Below, in pieces: positions 51,903 to 60,953 of a stretch of DNA of 64,000 nucleotides. The stretch is taken from NCBI GenBank assembly GCA_947488085.1, contig CANKYI010000001.1, positions 2,489,928 to 2,553,927 of the forward strand, in the 5' to 3' direction. The stretch is from an uncultured Erythrobacter sp. (GTDB taxonomy: Bacteria > Pseudomonadota > Alphaproteobacteria > Sphingomonadales > Sphingomonadaceae). Position 1 is the stretch's first letter. The number at the start of each line of letters is the position of its first letter. The position numbers and the translations under genes were made by a program. The notes beneath the pieces were generated by a model. It was given only the letters and a program-made list of their open reading frames with translations. It searched no databases and was not told where the DNA came from.

Positions 51903-52211
51903 AGCAGAGCACCGGTCTCGTCAGCTGGACAAGCGGAATGAACCCCACGCCGTAGAGCCGCGCCAGGCGGCCTTCCTGAGAGGGGCGAGCCGGAGCGGAA
52001 CGCGCCCGGTCCGGCAATGGCTGCGGCGACACCGTTTCCCGCCGCCGGGCGAGCCCGGCTTTGCATCGCGATTCAAAACGGCGTCGCCTCTGCCATCCTC
52101 CGCTGACGCTCCGGCCCTTCTGGCGAAGGGTGCAGGCTCGGTCGCGTCCCGCTTTCCGTCGCCCATGAAGGCCGCGCGAGGCGCGGTCAGTGGCAAGGAG
52201 GCATAACGCCC
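51903..52211. other. GC-rich leader region between Toprim and DUF2493 genes
   Basis: About 310 bases, very GC-rich, with no accepted gene. It contains many short inverted repeats, for example CCGGGCGAGCCCGG around 52045-52060 and GCGCGAGGCGCG near 52176. It ends in a good AAGGAGG site before the DUF2493 start. Parts resemble the sequence before the DUF736 gene. Confidence 0.4.
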
Positions 52212-53138
52212 ATGACCCAGAACGAACCCGACACCCGATCCGCCACAGCCCTCGTCCTCGACGAGTTGCAGCTCTTCGGACATCGACCGTTTGCCGATGA
52301 ACCCGATCCGCGGCCACTCCCAGACGCCGGAACCGTCGAAGGCGCGATCGCGGATATCTTCGACGCCATGGTCGTCGCCCTCGGCGACACCCGGCTCGAA
52401 CCCGATCTCGAAGACTTGCTCTGGTCGACCACCAATGTCTTCCACCGCATGGCGACCCGCATCGACCGCAAGCTCGACGACAACGAACAGGCGCAGCGTC
52501 GCGCGCAGCGCAGTCAGGACGGGTCCGAAGTCCGCTCGGTCGAACTGGAACGCCTGATCGCAGAAGGGCTGACGCTCACCGAACAGCGCAACGCCTATTA
52601 CGGCATGCGTGATCTCGCTGCCGAGCATTTCGAGGCGCATCTCGGCCAGACCTGGCATCCACGTTCCGGCAGCCACGTCAATCGCAAGCACTTGACCGCC
52701 GCGATGATCGAAAGCCGCGACTATCTCGATGCCAAGCGCAAGACTGAGCTCGAACCGCTGATCCCGACCGGGACCAAGATTGCCTTCACCGGCGGACAGG
52801 ACGTAAGTGATACCGGGGCCATCTGGGCTGCACTCGACAAGGTGCGCGCCAAGCATGACGACATGGTGCTCTTGCATGGCGGTTCGCCGAAAGGAGCCGA
52901 ACGCATCGCGGCCTGCTGGGCCGCCAATCGCAAATGCCCGCAAATCGTCTTCAAGCCGGACTGGATGCGTCACGGCAAGGCCGCGCCGTTTAAACGCAAC
53001 GATCAACTCCTGGAGACGCTACCGATCGGTCTGATCGTCTTCAATGGTTCCGGCATCACCGACAATCTCGCCGACAAGGCCAAGGTGCTCGGCATCCCGC
53101 TCTATGATTTCCGCGCAGCGAAAGGCGGGTCGTCATGA
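52212..53138 (+). CDS. DUF2493 (SLOG-like) mobile-element protein
   Basis: A 308-residue protein. The C-terminal 120 residues form the DUF2493 domain, a Rossmann-like fold related to the SLOG/YAcAr nucleotide-binding group, with KIAFTGGQDVSD and LLHGGSPKGAERIAACWA. The N-terminal half is helical and charged. DUF2493 proteins are standard components of alphaproteobacterial plasmids and ICEs with unproven function. AAGGAGG lies before ATG 52212. Confidence 0.88.
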   Translation: MTQNEPDTRSATALVLDELQLFGHRPFADEPDPRPLPDAGTVEGAIADIFDAMVVALGDTRLEPDLEDLLWSTTNVFHRMATRIDRKLDDNEQAQRRAQRSQDGSEVRSVELERLIAEGLTLTEQRNAYYGMRDLAAEHFEAHLGQTWHPRSGSHVNRKHLTAAMIESRDYLDAKRKTELEPLIPTGTKIAFTGGQDVSDTGAIWAALDKVRAKHDDMVLLHGGSPKGAERIAACWAANRKCPQIVFKPDWMRHGKAAPFKRNDQLLETLPIGLIVFNGSGITDNLADKAKVLGIPLYDFRAAKGGSS

Positions 53139-53262
53139 CCCGTGATGCGCATATCGCATCGCGATGCGCTGCACGGGAATATTCCGTGAACACCGCCGAT
53201 GTGGTATGCTCGATCAGCGCCGTGGCGGTGGTGGAGGCGCATCCCATGAGAGGAGACCGCCC

Positions 53263-53733
53263 ATGTTCGTATCAGCCTTCCTGAGTGTTATCGGCCTCGG
53301 CTTCCTCGTCTGGGTGCTATTCGCATTGGCCGTTTACGCGCTGCCCGCATTCGTCGGGGTGAGCGTCGGCATGTATGTCTACGACACCGAAGCGGGCGTG
53401 ATCGCGGCATTGGTCGCCGGTATGTTTGCCGCCGTCTTCACTTATCTCATCGGTCAGATCGTCTTCGCCAAGGTCCAGTCCGTCCCCATTCGTTTGGCCA
53501 TCGGCGCGCTCTTCGCAGCCCCGGCAGGCGTCGCCGGATTCTCGGCCATCAAGGGCCTGTCACAGATCGGCGGTGCGTCAGAAGGCTGGACGCTGGCCTT
53601 CGCCATCATCGGCGGGATCGTCACCGCCGGAACCGCCTGGGCCCGGGTCGCCAGCCTCGCCGGTCCTATCGGCGGCGACGATGGGCAGCGCACAGACACC
53701 AGGCGGGCGAGCCCTTTCGCAAAAGATCGTTGA
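53263..53733 (+). CDS. Small multi-pass membrane protein
   Basis: A 156-residue protein starting at ATG 53263 after GAGGAGA. Four hydrophobic segments cover residues 2-30, 34-66, 72-95 and 104-127, followed by a short polar tail. It is not recognised; similar small membrane proteins accompany DUF2493 genes in mobile elements. The longer frame back to 53164 is not supported by a ribosome site. Confidence 0.72.
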   Translation: MFVSAFLSVIGLGFLVWVLFALAVYALPAFVGVSVGMYVYDTEAGVIAALVAGMFAAVFTYLIGQIVFAKVQSVPIRLAIGALFAAPAGVAGFSAIKGLSQIGGASEGWTLAFAIIGGIVTAGTAWARVASLAGPIGGDDGQRTDTRRASPFAKDR

Positions 53734-53995
53734 GGGGACGACGAGCTCATCACCACGGCAGCTATCTACGTCGCCTGCTGGGTAGGAAGCGGAAGGTCAG
53801 CTTCCAACTTTACAAAGAGCTAAAGCGGACGCGTTTTTCCCAATTGGCGAATGGCAGCCATCGACCCAGGGTAGATTGGCACGTAAGCTATGTCTGAATT
53901 CTGTTCATGACGATGTTAACTATCGAAAGATCACATGCATGCGGTCGAAACTGATTGGACCCGATAGTTTCGCTGCATTTTATCCTATACTATAA

Positions 53996-55975
53996 TCAGA
54001 AAGCAAATTGCTCTTGATGCACTTGGGATTCGTTGATGCCCAGCTCGCGAAGCGCGTCTTTGCTCCAGTTCATCAAAGGATCTGGTCCGCACAGGAATAC
54101 CTCTCTGTCGGCTAACTCCTCGATTGCTTGTAAGTCAGAGAATTGAACACGCCTTTGTTCGATTCGGATTGTAGTGCCGGGGAATTCCTGGGTTATGATA
54201 TCAATCGCATTTTGAGCTTCTGACGAGGCATTTTTCGCGCTTTGAAACGCGAGGATGCGGAGATTGAGGCCTGCTGGCAATGCGGTGCTGGTCGCCAGAA
54301 AATGCCTCAAGACATTGATGTCATCGCCGCGCCCGGAGAACAGCAAGACAATCTCGGACGACATCTGTTCTGGGAGCGCCTTTGCGACATTCATTATGCC
54401 GTCCCACATCGCCATGAACGGCGTAATGCCAACACCGCCTGCGACCCAGAGCATCTTTGCTGGAATGGTTGGGGCTCCGCCTGCCGGATCTAGCGTAAGG
54501 CAACTAAAGCCGATACCGGCCCCTTTGAAATCCACCTGCATCGGCTGCTTGATCTGTTTGGCCACATATTCGTGCAAGAAATTGGACATAAGACCACCGG
54601 GCTTGCGTTTGACCGTCACGCTGACCTGGTTGGCCGGTTGGAACAGGTTCTTCTCTGCATCAAATTCGGACGCATTTGACAGAGTCCAGGTGCGAACAAA
54701 ATCTTCGTTCACCAGCTGGGGATTGGCCTCATTCATGTGGCTATACCCTGTATCCAGCATCCCGGAGAAATCGAAAATGCCGAAACCACCCGGCATTGGC
54801 GCTGCAATCGCTTCCGACAATTCAAAGGTAAATGTGCTGATTGTATCGGAAATATGCCGGGTTGAGACGAGTTTTGCGCCAATCGAATTGGAGGCCCCAT
54901 CCGCATCGGCGATATGCCCCATTGCATCCAATTCTGACCGAAGATGCCGTACTGGCGGATTATAAGGAGAATATTGTTCTTCAGACACAAGCCGCAGGTT
55001 CAGCGCGCCCTTTACAAACACCGCCCCTGTCATCTTGATCCGGGTCAGCAGGCCCACTCTGGGCATGATTGCTTCGGCTTGCGCATCATACAGGTTTTCA
55101 GCGTCACCAGTAATGTAGAGAACATCGCCTGTAGTGAAATCCGGGAGCACCAGACCAACCTGCTTGTCGGTCTCGATATTGCCAAGCGACTGATAGAAAC
55201 GGTTCCCAGAATGGTCTGGCAAGACCAGATAGGTGGCGGTGTCGTCACCGCTCTTCTCTTCATACACGCGGACAAAGCCGGGCGCACCGCCGCGATGATT
55301 GAGGCCCATATCCCCTTGGCCCTCAGAAGACTCCTCGGATTGGGCGCTATGCTTTGTAGCCAGAAACACGGTGCTTGCCTGGGCAATCAGATCCTTTGCA
55401 GCATCTGGCAGAGTCGCCGTGAGCGCATCAAAGTTATCGAGGGCTAGCTCAGCCTCTTGCGGCTCATGCTCTAGCGAACGAACGGTGATATATTTGGGGC
55501 AATTGCCCAGATGCTGATCGGAGAGCAATCGCAGGCTAATTTTGCCGGCGGTTTCGAGCGAGACGGTATCTATAATTCCCGCCATTTTGTTGCGCCGACG
55601 ATTGGTGAAATCGACCCCAACTCCTGCAAAAAGGCGGCGATCCTCGCCGGAGGGATTCTGGTCTAATCCCAGAGCCCGAACGAAGGGATCGTAGGGATTT
55701 ACCTCGGCGACAATATCGGTCTCGTTGCGGCCAGATGTTGTGATGCCAACAGAAGGGTCACTGGTCGAAGTCGTAACCAGAACACTCGCCCAAGGCCTAC
55801 CCAGCTTATCCAGCGTCGCCAATGGCAGGTAAGACAGTCCAGCAAAAAACTCCGAGTGCTGCTGCGGCATGTCCTTTTCAATGTATTCCGGCACCGAGAG
55901 TATGATATTTTCCGGCGTCCCGCGGCGCTCTTGGATCAGTGCCTCGCCGCTGTGCCATGGATGTCCCGTGGTCAT
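53996..55975 (-). CDS. Fusion of PNPOx-like FMN domain with ferredoxin-NADP reductase-like module
   Basis: A 659-residue protein. Residues about 25-240 are a pyridoxamine-phosphate-oxidase-like FMN-binding domain (HSEFFAGLSYLPLATLDKLGRPWASV). Residues about 350-659 are an FAD/NAD reductase of the FNR type: VRTWTLSNAS (FAD site), WVAGGVGITPFMAMWDG (NAD site), FLCGPDPLMNWSKDAL and the terminal aromatic motif HQEQFAF. No 2Fe-2S domain follows. The fusion should pass electrons from NAD(P)H to FAD to FMN and on to a small oxidant. ATG 55975 is chosen because AAAGGA sits in front of it. It is the last gene of a leftward five-gene run. Confidence 0.82.
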   Translation of the reverse strand: MTTGHPWHSGEALIQERRGTPENIILSVPEYIEKDMPQQHSEFFAGLSYLPLATLDKLGRPWASVLVTTSTSDPSVGITTSGRNETDIVAEVNPYDPFVRALGLDQNPSGEDRRLFAGVGVDFTNRRRNKMAGIIDTVSLETAGKISLRLLSDQHLGNCPKYITVRSLEHEPQEAELALDNFDALTATLPDAAKDLIAQASTVFLATKHSAQSEESSEGQGDMGLNHRGGAPGFVRVYEEKSGDDTATYLVLPDHSGNRFYQSLGNIETDKQVGLVLPDFTTGDVLYITGDAENLYDAQAEAIMPRVGLLTRIKMTGAVFVKGALNLRLVSEEQYSPYNPPVRHLRSELDAMGHIADADGASNSIGAKLVSTRHISDTISTFTFELSEAIAAPMPGGFGIFDFSGMLDTGYSHMNEANPQLVNEDFVRTWTLSNASEFDAEKNLFQPANQVSVTVKRKPGGLMSNFLHEYVAKQIKQPMQVDFKGAGIGFSCLTLDPAGGAPTIPAKMLWVAGGVGITPFMAMWDGIMNVAKALPEQMSSEIVLLFSGRGDDINVLRHFLATSTALPAGLNLRILAFQSAKNASSEAQNAIDIITQEFPGTTIRIEQRRVQFSDLQAIEELADREVFLCGPDPLMNWSKDALRELGINESQVHQEQFAF

Positions 55976-56055
55976 GTTTGGTCCTTTCATTGGCGATATC
56001 TTGAGCGGCACACTTTGAGAGCAGCCGCTCTTGAGATAACTTGCCTGAGCGAGGT

Positions 56056-56703
56056 TTACACCGCCGCCAGAATGGGCGACTTGATCATGCCTACAAAGCC
56101 CGGTTGCGCCTCAATCCGGTCAAGCCAGGCGCGGATTTTCGGGTACGCATCCAGACTTACACCGCCCTCGGGTGCGTGAGCGATATAGCTGTATCCCGCC
56201 ACATCTGCCAAGGTCAGTCGTTCCGCTACGAGAAAGCTCTTATCCTCAAGATGCTTCTCCATGATTTCGAACAGGGCATGGGACTTTGCAACGCAGGCTG
56301 CGTGATCGAAGGGCGCGCCAAAGACGGTGACGAGGCGCGCGGAGCATGGCCCGGCAAAGATTTCGCCCGCAGCAACCGAAAGCCAACGTTGAATCTGCGC
56401 TTTCTCAATAGGGTCCCGTCCAGCCCATTCGGCCGTATCGCCATAACGTTCTGCCAGATAGGCGATGATGCCGTTGGAGTCCGACAATGTGGTGCCATTG
56501 TCGTCAATCGCTGGCACTTGACCAAACGGGCTGATTGCGAGGTAGTCGGGAGCTTTATGCGCGCCATTGGCCATATCGACCTCAACGGTTTCGTACGGCA
56601 GATCGAGCAACGCCATCATCAATTCAGCTCGGTGAGAGTGGCCGGATTTGGCGACGCGGTAGAGTTTGATCGGGGCAGCGCCTGTTGGGAATTGGGTATT
56701 CAT
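56056..56703 (-). CDS. Glutathione S-transferase
   Basis: A 215-residue GST. The N-terminal thioredoxin-like domain begins IKLYRVAKSGHSHRAELMMALLDLPYETVEVD; the glutathione-binding cis-Pro/Ser block is FGQVPAIDDNGTTLSDSNGI; the all-helical C-terminal domain ends near LDRIEAQPGF. ATG 56703 has AGGAGA upstream; the longer frame to 56793 has no such site. It probably detoxifies electrophiles or peroxides together with its neighbours. Confidence 0.92.
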   Translation of the reverse strand: MNTQFPTGAAPIKLYRVAKSGHSHRAELMMALLDLPYETVEVDMANGAHKAPDYLAISPFGQVPAIDDNGTTLSDSNGIIAYLAERYGDTAEWAGRDPIEKAQIQRWLSVAAGEIFAGPCSARLVTVFGAPFDHAACVAKSHALFEIMEKHLEDKSFLVAERLTLADVAGYSYIAHAPEGGVSLDAYPKIRAWLDRIEAQPGFVGMIKSPILAAV

Positions 56704-56743
56704 GGGAAGTCTCCTGTGATTATGGAAGCTGTGTCCGGCCCGT

Positions 56744-57205
56744 TCAGAGGCCAAGATCAGAAAGTCCGGGGTGGTCGTCGGGGCGCCGGCCAAGGGGCCA
56801 GCGAAACTTGCGATCTTCTTCAGCTATCGGATGCTCATTGATGCTGGCGTGGCGCTCGGCCATATAGCCGTCTGCATCGAACTCCCAGTTCTCGTTGCCA
56901 TAGGCGCGGAACCAGTTGCCGCTGTCATCGTGATACTCGTAGGCATAGCGAACCGCGATCCGGTTATCGTCAAACGCCCACAGTTCCTTGATCAGGCGGT
57001 AATCGAGTTCCCTGGCCCATTTGCGGGTTAAGAATTCCTCGATTTGGCTGCGGCCTTGCGGAAATTCGGCGCGGTTGCGCCACTTGCTGTCGAGTGTGTA
57101 AGCGAGCACAACCTTTGCTGGATCGCGGCCATTCCAGCCATCTTCGGCCAATCTGACTTTCTCGGTTGCGCTTTCGCGGGTGAAGGGTGGAGCGGGCGGG
57201 CGCAT
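56744..57205 (-). CDS. DUF1348 (NTF2/SnoaL-like fold) protein
   Basis: A 153-residue protein starting [29 protein letters not shown], the usual opening of DUF1348; the core [37 protein letters not shown] and the block VRYAYEYHD follow. NTF2-fold proteins bind small hydrophobic ligands; DUF1348 members are widespread and uncharacterised. ATG 57205 is 9 bases from AAAGGA; an ATG two codons earlier is also possible. It lies 40 bases before the GST gene in the same operon. Confidence 0.85.
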   Translation of the reverse strand: MRPPAPPFTRESATEKVRLAEDGWNGRDPAKVVLAYTLDSKWRNRAEFPQGRSQIEEFLTRKWARELDYRLIKELWAFDDNRIAVRYAYEYHDDSGNWFRAYGNENWEFDADGYMAERHASINEHPIAEEDRKFRWPLGRRPDDHPGLSDLGL

Positions 57206-57236
57206 TGTCATATTCCTTTCGCTTCGATTAGGCGGC

Positions 57237-57443
57237 TCAGTGCGTTTCAGCACTTTCAACCACCGGATTTGGTTCTTCGGATGAGGCTACTTCCGGCTCT
57301 GTCGCGAGGATGATCATCAGACCAAGCGCCAAGGCCATGATCGAGGCGAGAGGCACCGAAATGAAAAACTCAGCGTTCTGCGGCATTTCGCCGTCTTTCG
57401 CGGTGAGGCAGTAGGGCATTGTGAAATATTCGTAGGGCAACAC
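57237..57443 (-). CDS. Small single-pass membrane protein
   Basis: A 68-residue protein from GTG 57443, which is preceded by AAAGGA. A polar N-terminal 28 residues, one membrane helix (about 29-47, [19 protein letters not shown]), then an acidic tail. It is not recognised. The close spacing to DUF1348 (31 bases) places it in the same leftward operon. Confidence 0.55.
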   Translation of the reverse strand: MLPYEYFTMPYCLTAKDGEMPQNAEFFISVPLASIMALALGLMIILATEPEVASSEEPNPVVESAETH

Positions 57444-57551
57444 CGTATTTTCCTTTCGAGCTGTGGGTGGCTCCGACTTTTCGGTCGAGGGTGAGGCCTG
57501 CGGCGGTGGGGGTGTTGGGAGGGGGTGCCGCAGGCCTATGGGGGTGAAGGG

Positions 57552-58103
57552 TCAGGCGGCGCGCGCCGCCTCGACGACAGGGAAGTCGATCTCTGTGCCA
57601 AACGCCTCGTTGAGGTAATTGGTTAGGACATTGTAAGCGACATGACCGACGATCTCGACGAGCTCCGCGTCAGAAAAGCCGGCTAACCTGACGAAGGCGA
57701 TATCGCCTTCGGCCACACGTCCGCGTCCCTCGGCAATCTTGAGCGCGAACTGCACTGCCGCATCAGCTTTGGCATCGGTTGAACGACCTGCACGGTTGGC
57801 TACGATTTCGGCCTCGTCCAGCTTGGCGATGTTCTTCGCGAGGTAGGTATGAGCGCTGTTGCAATAGCTGCATCCATTGTAGTTCGCTATCGCCAAGGCG
57901 ATGCGCTCGCGTGTCGCCGGGTTAAGTGAGCCCTTGGACAAGGCGCCATTCATGCAGAGCATGCCTTCGAGGGTTTCCGGGCTGTTGGCGACCAGTCGAA
58001 ACAGGTTGGGAACCGAGCCTAGCGATGCTTGGACCGCCTCGAGCAAAGGCTGAGCGGCTTGCGGTGTATCGGCGATAGAGGCCGGGGTAGGAATTCGGGA
58101 CAT
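57552..58103 (-). CDS. AhpD-like carboxymuconolactone decarboxylase family protein
   Basis: A 183-residue protein with the peroxidatic Cys pair in YNGCSYCNSAH (about residues 76-86), the CxxC plus distal His of AhpD-type alkylhydroperoxidases, and the helical fold of the CMD family. Expected role: reduction of organic peroxides with thiol cofactors. ATG 58103 starts it; the frame is open to 58145 but without a ribosome site. First gene of the leftward redox operon, divergent from a LysR gene. Confidence 0.9.
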   Translation of the reverse strand: MSRIPTPASIADTPQAAQPLLEAVQASLGSVPNLFRLVANSPETLEGMLCMNGALSKGSLNPATRERIALAIANYNGCSYCNSAHTYLAKNIAKLDEAEIVANRAGRSTDAKADAAVQFALKIAEGRGRVAEGDIAFVRLAGFSDAELVEIVGHVAYNVLTNYLNEAFGTEIDFPVVEAARAA

Positions 58104-58154
58104 GGGTATTCTCCATTCGGTCAAACAGCTGAACTGCGGATGCAATGGAGATAG

Positions 58155-58206
58155 TCCGTAACGAAAATCAGAAGAATATCCGTAATGTGGAATAGATTAT
58201 TCCGTA
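58155..58206. promoter_or_regulatory. Three TCCGTA repeats between AhpD-like and LysR genes
   Basis: TCCGTA occurs at 58155, 58179 and 58201, i.e. 24 and 22 bases apart, about two helical turns each, in the 126-base divergent promoter region. Such phased repeats suit a LysR tetramer controlling both the redox operon and its own gene. Confidence 0.5.
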
Positions 58207-58229
58207 TTTTAATGATAATAGGCTGAGTT

Positions 58230-59126
58230 ATGGATCAAATCCAAGCTTTACAGGTGTTTGTCGCAGTGGCTGAGGCTCAGAGTTTCGCTGGCGGTGCGCG
58301 CGCTGTTGGCCTCAGTCCGCCATCTGTGACGCGGGGCATTAACTCGCTTGAAGAGCGCCTCGGCACTCGGCTCTTTACCCGAACCACGCGGCGTGTGCGC
58401 CTAACCGATGTCGGCGAGGCCTATCTGGAAGATGCGAGGCAGATCTTAGACCATTTGCAAACGGCGAATGATACCGCTGCCGGAGCAGCGACCAATCCGG
58501 TCGGTCAATTGCGGCTGACATGCTCGCATGAGTTCGGGCGCATTTATGTGATGCCGGTCCTGACAGAGTTTCTCGATCTCTACCCGGATGTGTCCGTCGA
58601 GGTGGTGATGGTGGATCGTATCGTAAACCTAGTCGAGGAAGGGTTCGATATCGCAGTACGGATCGGGCATTTGCCATCCTCCGACCTGTCTGCGATCAAG
58701 GTGGGCCGCGTGCGCAGAGTGGTTTGCGGTTCGCCGGGCTATTTCTCTGAGCGTGGCATACCAGGTGTGCCGGGTGATCTGGCGGCGCACAAAACTGTTA
58801 CAATCAGCCCGGTTAGCCCATCTTCTGAATGGAAGTTCGGCTTTGCGATGGACCAGTCTGTTCGGATCAATTCTCGCTTCGTGGTGAGCAGTGTCGCAGC
58901 GGGCATCGAAGTAGCGCGCAAAGGCTGGGGCCTTACACGATGTCTTTCGTATCAAATCGGACCTGATCTTGAGAGCGGAACCATGCAAACAGTGCTCGAG
59001 GATTTTGAACCGGAGCCCTTGCCTATCAATCTGGTCCATGTTGAGGGGCGCCGGGCGGCTGCCAAGGTGCGTTCATTCACTGAGCTTGCCTCACAACGAC
59101 TGCGAGCTGTCGCCGTCTTGAATTGA
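58230..59126 (+). CDS. LysR-family transcriptional regulator
   Basis: A 298-residue LysR protein: N-terminal winged helix (QALQVFVAVAEAQSFAGGARAVGLSPPSVTRGI) and a periplasmic-binding-like effector domain from about residue 90. It is transcribed away from the AhpD-like operon and is its likely regulator, acting at the TCCGTA repeats. The inducer is probably an electrophile or peroxide (inference). Confidence 0.93.
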   Translation: MDQIQALQVFVAVAEAQSFAGGARAVGLSPPSVTRGINSLEERLGTRLFTRTTRRVRLTDVGEAYLEDARQILDHLQTANDTAAGAATNPVGQLRLTCSHEFGRIYVMPVLTEFLDLYPDVSVEVVMVDRIVNLVEEGFDIAVRIGHLPSSDLSAIKVGRVRRVVCGSPGYFSERGIPGVPGDLAAHKTVTISPVSPSSEWKFGFAMDQSVRINSRFVVSSVAAGIEVARKGWGLTRCLSYQIGPDLESGTMQTVLEDFEPEPLPINLVHVEGRRAAAKVRSFTELASQRLRAVAVLN

Positions 59127-59265
59127 ACGGCACCGAGGAGACACACTGCTATTTGATCGACTGCGCCAACGACCAGCAAAATCTTGAGCAAGACATATCG
59201 CAACGGACCGAACCGTTCACCAACATGGGGTTAGCTCGTAAGGCAAGGTGGGGGCGCTCAAAACG

Positions 59266-60156
59266 TCATCGCAACAATTCGCTATCGGCCATCTCCAGAA
59301 AGCGCTGCAATGCGTTGGAGCGGATGCGATTTGGTGGGGTCATCGCGTAAATCCCGCCGTTTCGCAGCGACCACTCTGGGAATAAGCGGACCAGGCTGCC
59401 GTCCTCCAATTGATCCCTTACCAGAAAGTCGGGCACCACAGTAAAACAGAACCCGGCGACTACAAGCGCGCGGATTGCTAGCGTGATGTTTGCCTCAGCC
59501 ACTATGTGGGGGCAGATGATGCGTTCATCATCCCCTTTTCTGAAAATCCACTCTGTCTTGCTTGCGAAGGCCTGACTGCGGACAAAAGGTGTACCTTCCA
59601 GATCGCCTGGACAGTGCGACTGGAACCGTGCAGCACTTGATGCTGAGCAAACAGCAATCTCCTCAAAACTCACCAGCTTGCGCGCGCGGTTGCTGGAATC
59701 GCTCAATTGACCAATTCTGAAAGCCAGATCGAACCGATCTTCAATGATGTCTACCAGACTGTCAGCCAGATGCAGTTTGACGACAACGTCAGGATAACTG
59801 TCCTGAAACAGAGCGACAAAGGGGGCCAAATACGAGACCCCGAAATCAACCGGCGCCGTGATCCTTAAGGCACCGCGCGGCTTCATGTCGCGTTCCTGCA
59901 CCCGTTCGTAGGCGTTGTTCGCCTGGATCAGTGCGGACTTTGCATCTTCATAGAAAGCGCGCCCAGCTTCAGTCGGTTGAAGGTGCCGCGTGTTTCTGAG
60001 CAAAAGCGGCGTCCCGATATCGGCCTCGAGCAATTGCAGCTGCTTGCTGACGACCGCTTTACTTATTCCGAGAGCATCTGCGGCTCCGGTAATAGTCCCC
60101 GCATCCACAGTCGCCACAAAGTGTGCCAGGCGGTTGAAATTATTCCGACGAGCCAC
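59266..60156 (-). CDS. LysR-family transcriptional regulator
   Basis: A second LysR protein of 296 residues: winged helix FNRLAHFVATVDAGTITGAADALGISKAVVSKQL and effector domain with YPDVVVKLHLADSLVDIIEDRFDLAFRIG. It is divergent from the DsbA-like gene at 60279, so it probably controls that gene and the NmrA-like one. It is not a duplicate of the first LysR. Confidence 0.93.
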   Translation of the reverse strand: MARRNNFNRLAHFVATVDAGTITGAADALGISKAVVSKQLQLLEADIGTPLLLRNTRHLQPTEAGRAFYEDAKSALIQANNAYERVQERDMKPRGALRITAPVDFGVSYLAPFVALFQDSYPDVVVKLHLADSLVDIIEDRFDLAFRIGQLSDSSNRARKLVSFEEIAVCSASSAARFQSHCPGDLEGTPFVRSQAFASKTEWIFRKGDDERIICPHIVAEANITLAIRALVVAGFCFTVVPDFLVRDQLEDGSLVRLFPEWSLRNGGIYAMTPPNRIRSNALQRFLEMADSELLR

Positions 60157-60278
60157 TGTAGCGCCGCCTCCCGATCTGATATTAGTCAGTCAAAAGCTGA
60201 CACTGCATCAAATTACTATCTCTTTTGTTGACAAAATCAACCGACTATTTCGGTGATCAAGACAGCAGGAGAGACGCA

Positions 60279-60928
60279 ATGTCCGACAAAAAAACTGTGA
60301 TAATCTACGATACGTTTTGCGGCTGGTGCTATGGTGCCGCCCCCGTTTTCGACGCCATCTTGGATGTCGGCGAAAACGTAGAAGTGTTCCATCGACATCT
60401 ATTTCAAGGCCGCGCAGCCCCGCGCATGAGTGAAGGGAAAGGCGAGCAGATTCTGACCCTCATCCCTCAAGTCGAGGCATTGACGGGCCAAACCTTCTCG
60501 CAAAGCTTCAAAAACAAGATAGCCCGCTCGCCAACCGAAGTGCTGGAATCGGGTCTGTCGGCACAGGCTGCCGCTCTGGAGCATGATCTCGGCCCCGCGA
60601 AAGAATTCGCCGTCCGTCATCGGCTGGAGACTCTGCATTTCGGCGAAGGCGTGTCCTCGAACGACCGCCGAGCGATCATCAGTGCTCTGATCGCCGAAGG
60701 AGTCGCACCGGAAGAAGCCGAACGCATCGGCACGCCGGAACTCGCAGCCGAAGCCGCTGCGCTCGCAAGCAAAGCAAAGCAAAAGCGTTGATGGCCTCTG
60801 TCCAGTCCAGAGGCGTTCCCACGGTCCTCAAAGTCAACGGTGATCAGGTGACCCAATTGGACCATCAGGCCGTTTACGGCCGCCCCGAAGCCATCGAAGA
60901 AATCTTCGAAACTGCCACTACTGCCTAA
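60279..60928 (+). pseudogene. DsbA-family thioredoxin-fold protein, frameshifted (possibly phase-variable)
   Basis: The first frame (60279-60791) encodes a DsbA/FrnE-like oxidoreductase with CGWC (about residues 14-17), typical opening IIYDTFCGWCYGAAP, and the helical insert. It stops early at TGA 60791. The missing end is intact in another frame to TAA 60928: RGVPTVLKVNGDQ, including the cis-Pro strand typical of the fold. The break is in a run of GCAAA-like units (60765-60785); removing one unit rejoins the frames. Without the cis-Pro segment the truncated protein is unlikely to work. It is divergent from the LysR gene. Confidence 0.85.
60765..60785 (+). repeat. GCAAA-type short tandem repeat at the frameshift
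   Basis: Four consecutive units (GCAA, GCAAA, GCAAA, GCAAAA) span the site where the DsbA-like frame breaks. Loss of one 5-base unit restores the full-length frame, which makes slipped-strand replication the likely cause. Confidence 0.65.
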
Positions 60929-60953
60929 ACCTATAAAGAAAGAGGAAAATATC

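Noticed and set aside
51921-53006. 361-codon reverse frame opposite DUF2493
   Set aside because: The forward DUF2493 gene has a strong ribosome site and conserved domain; the reverse frame is a composition effect.
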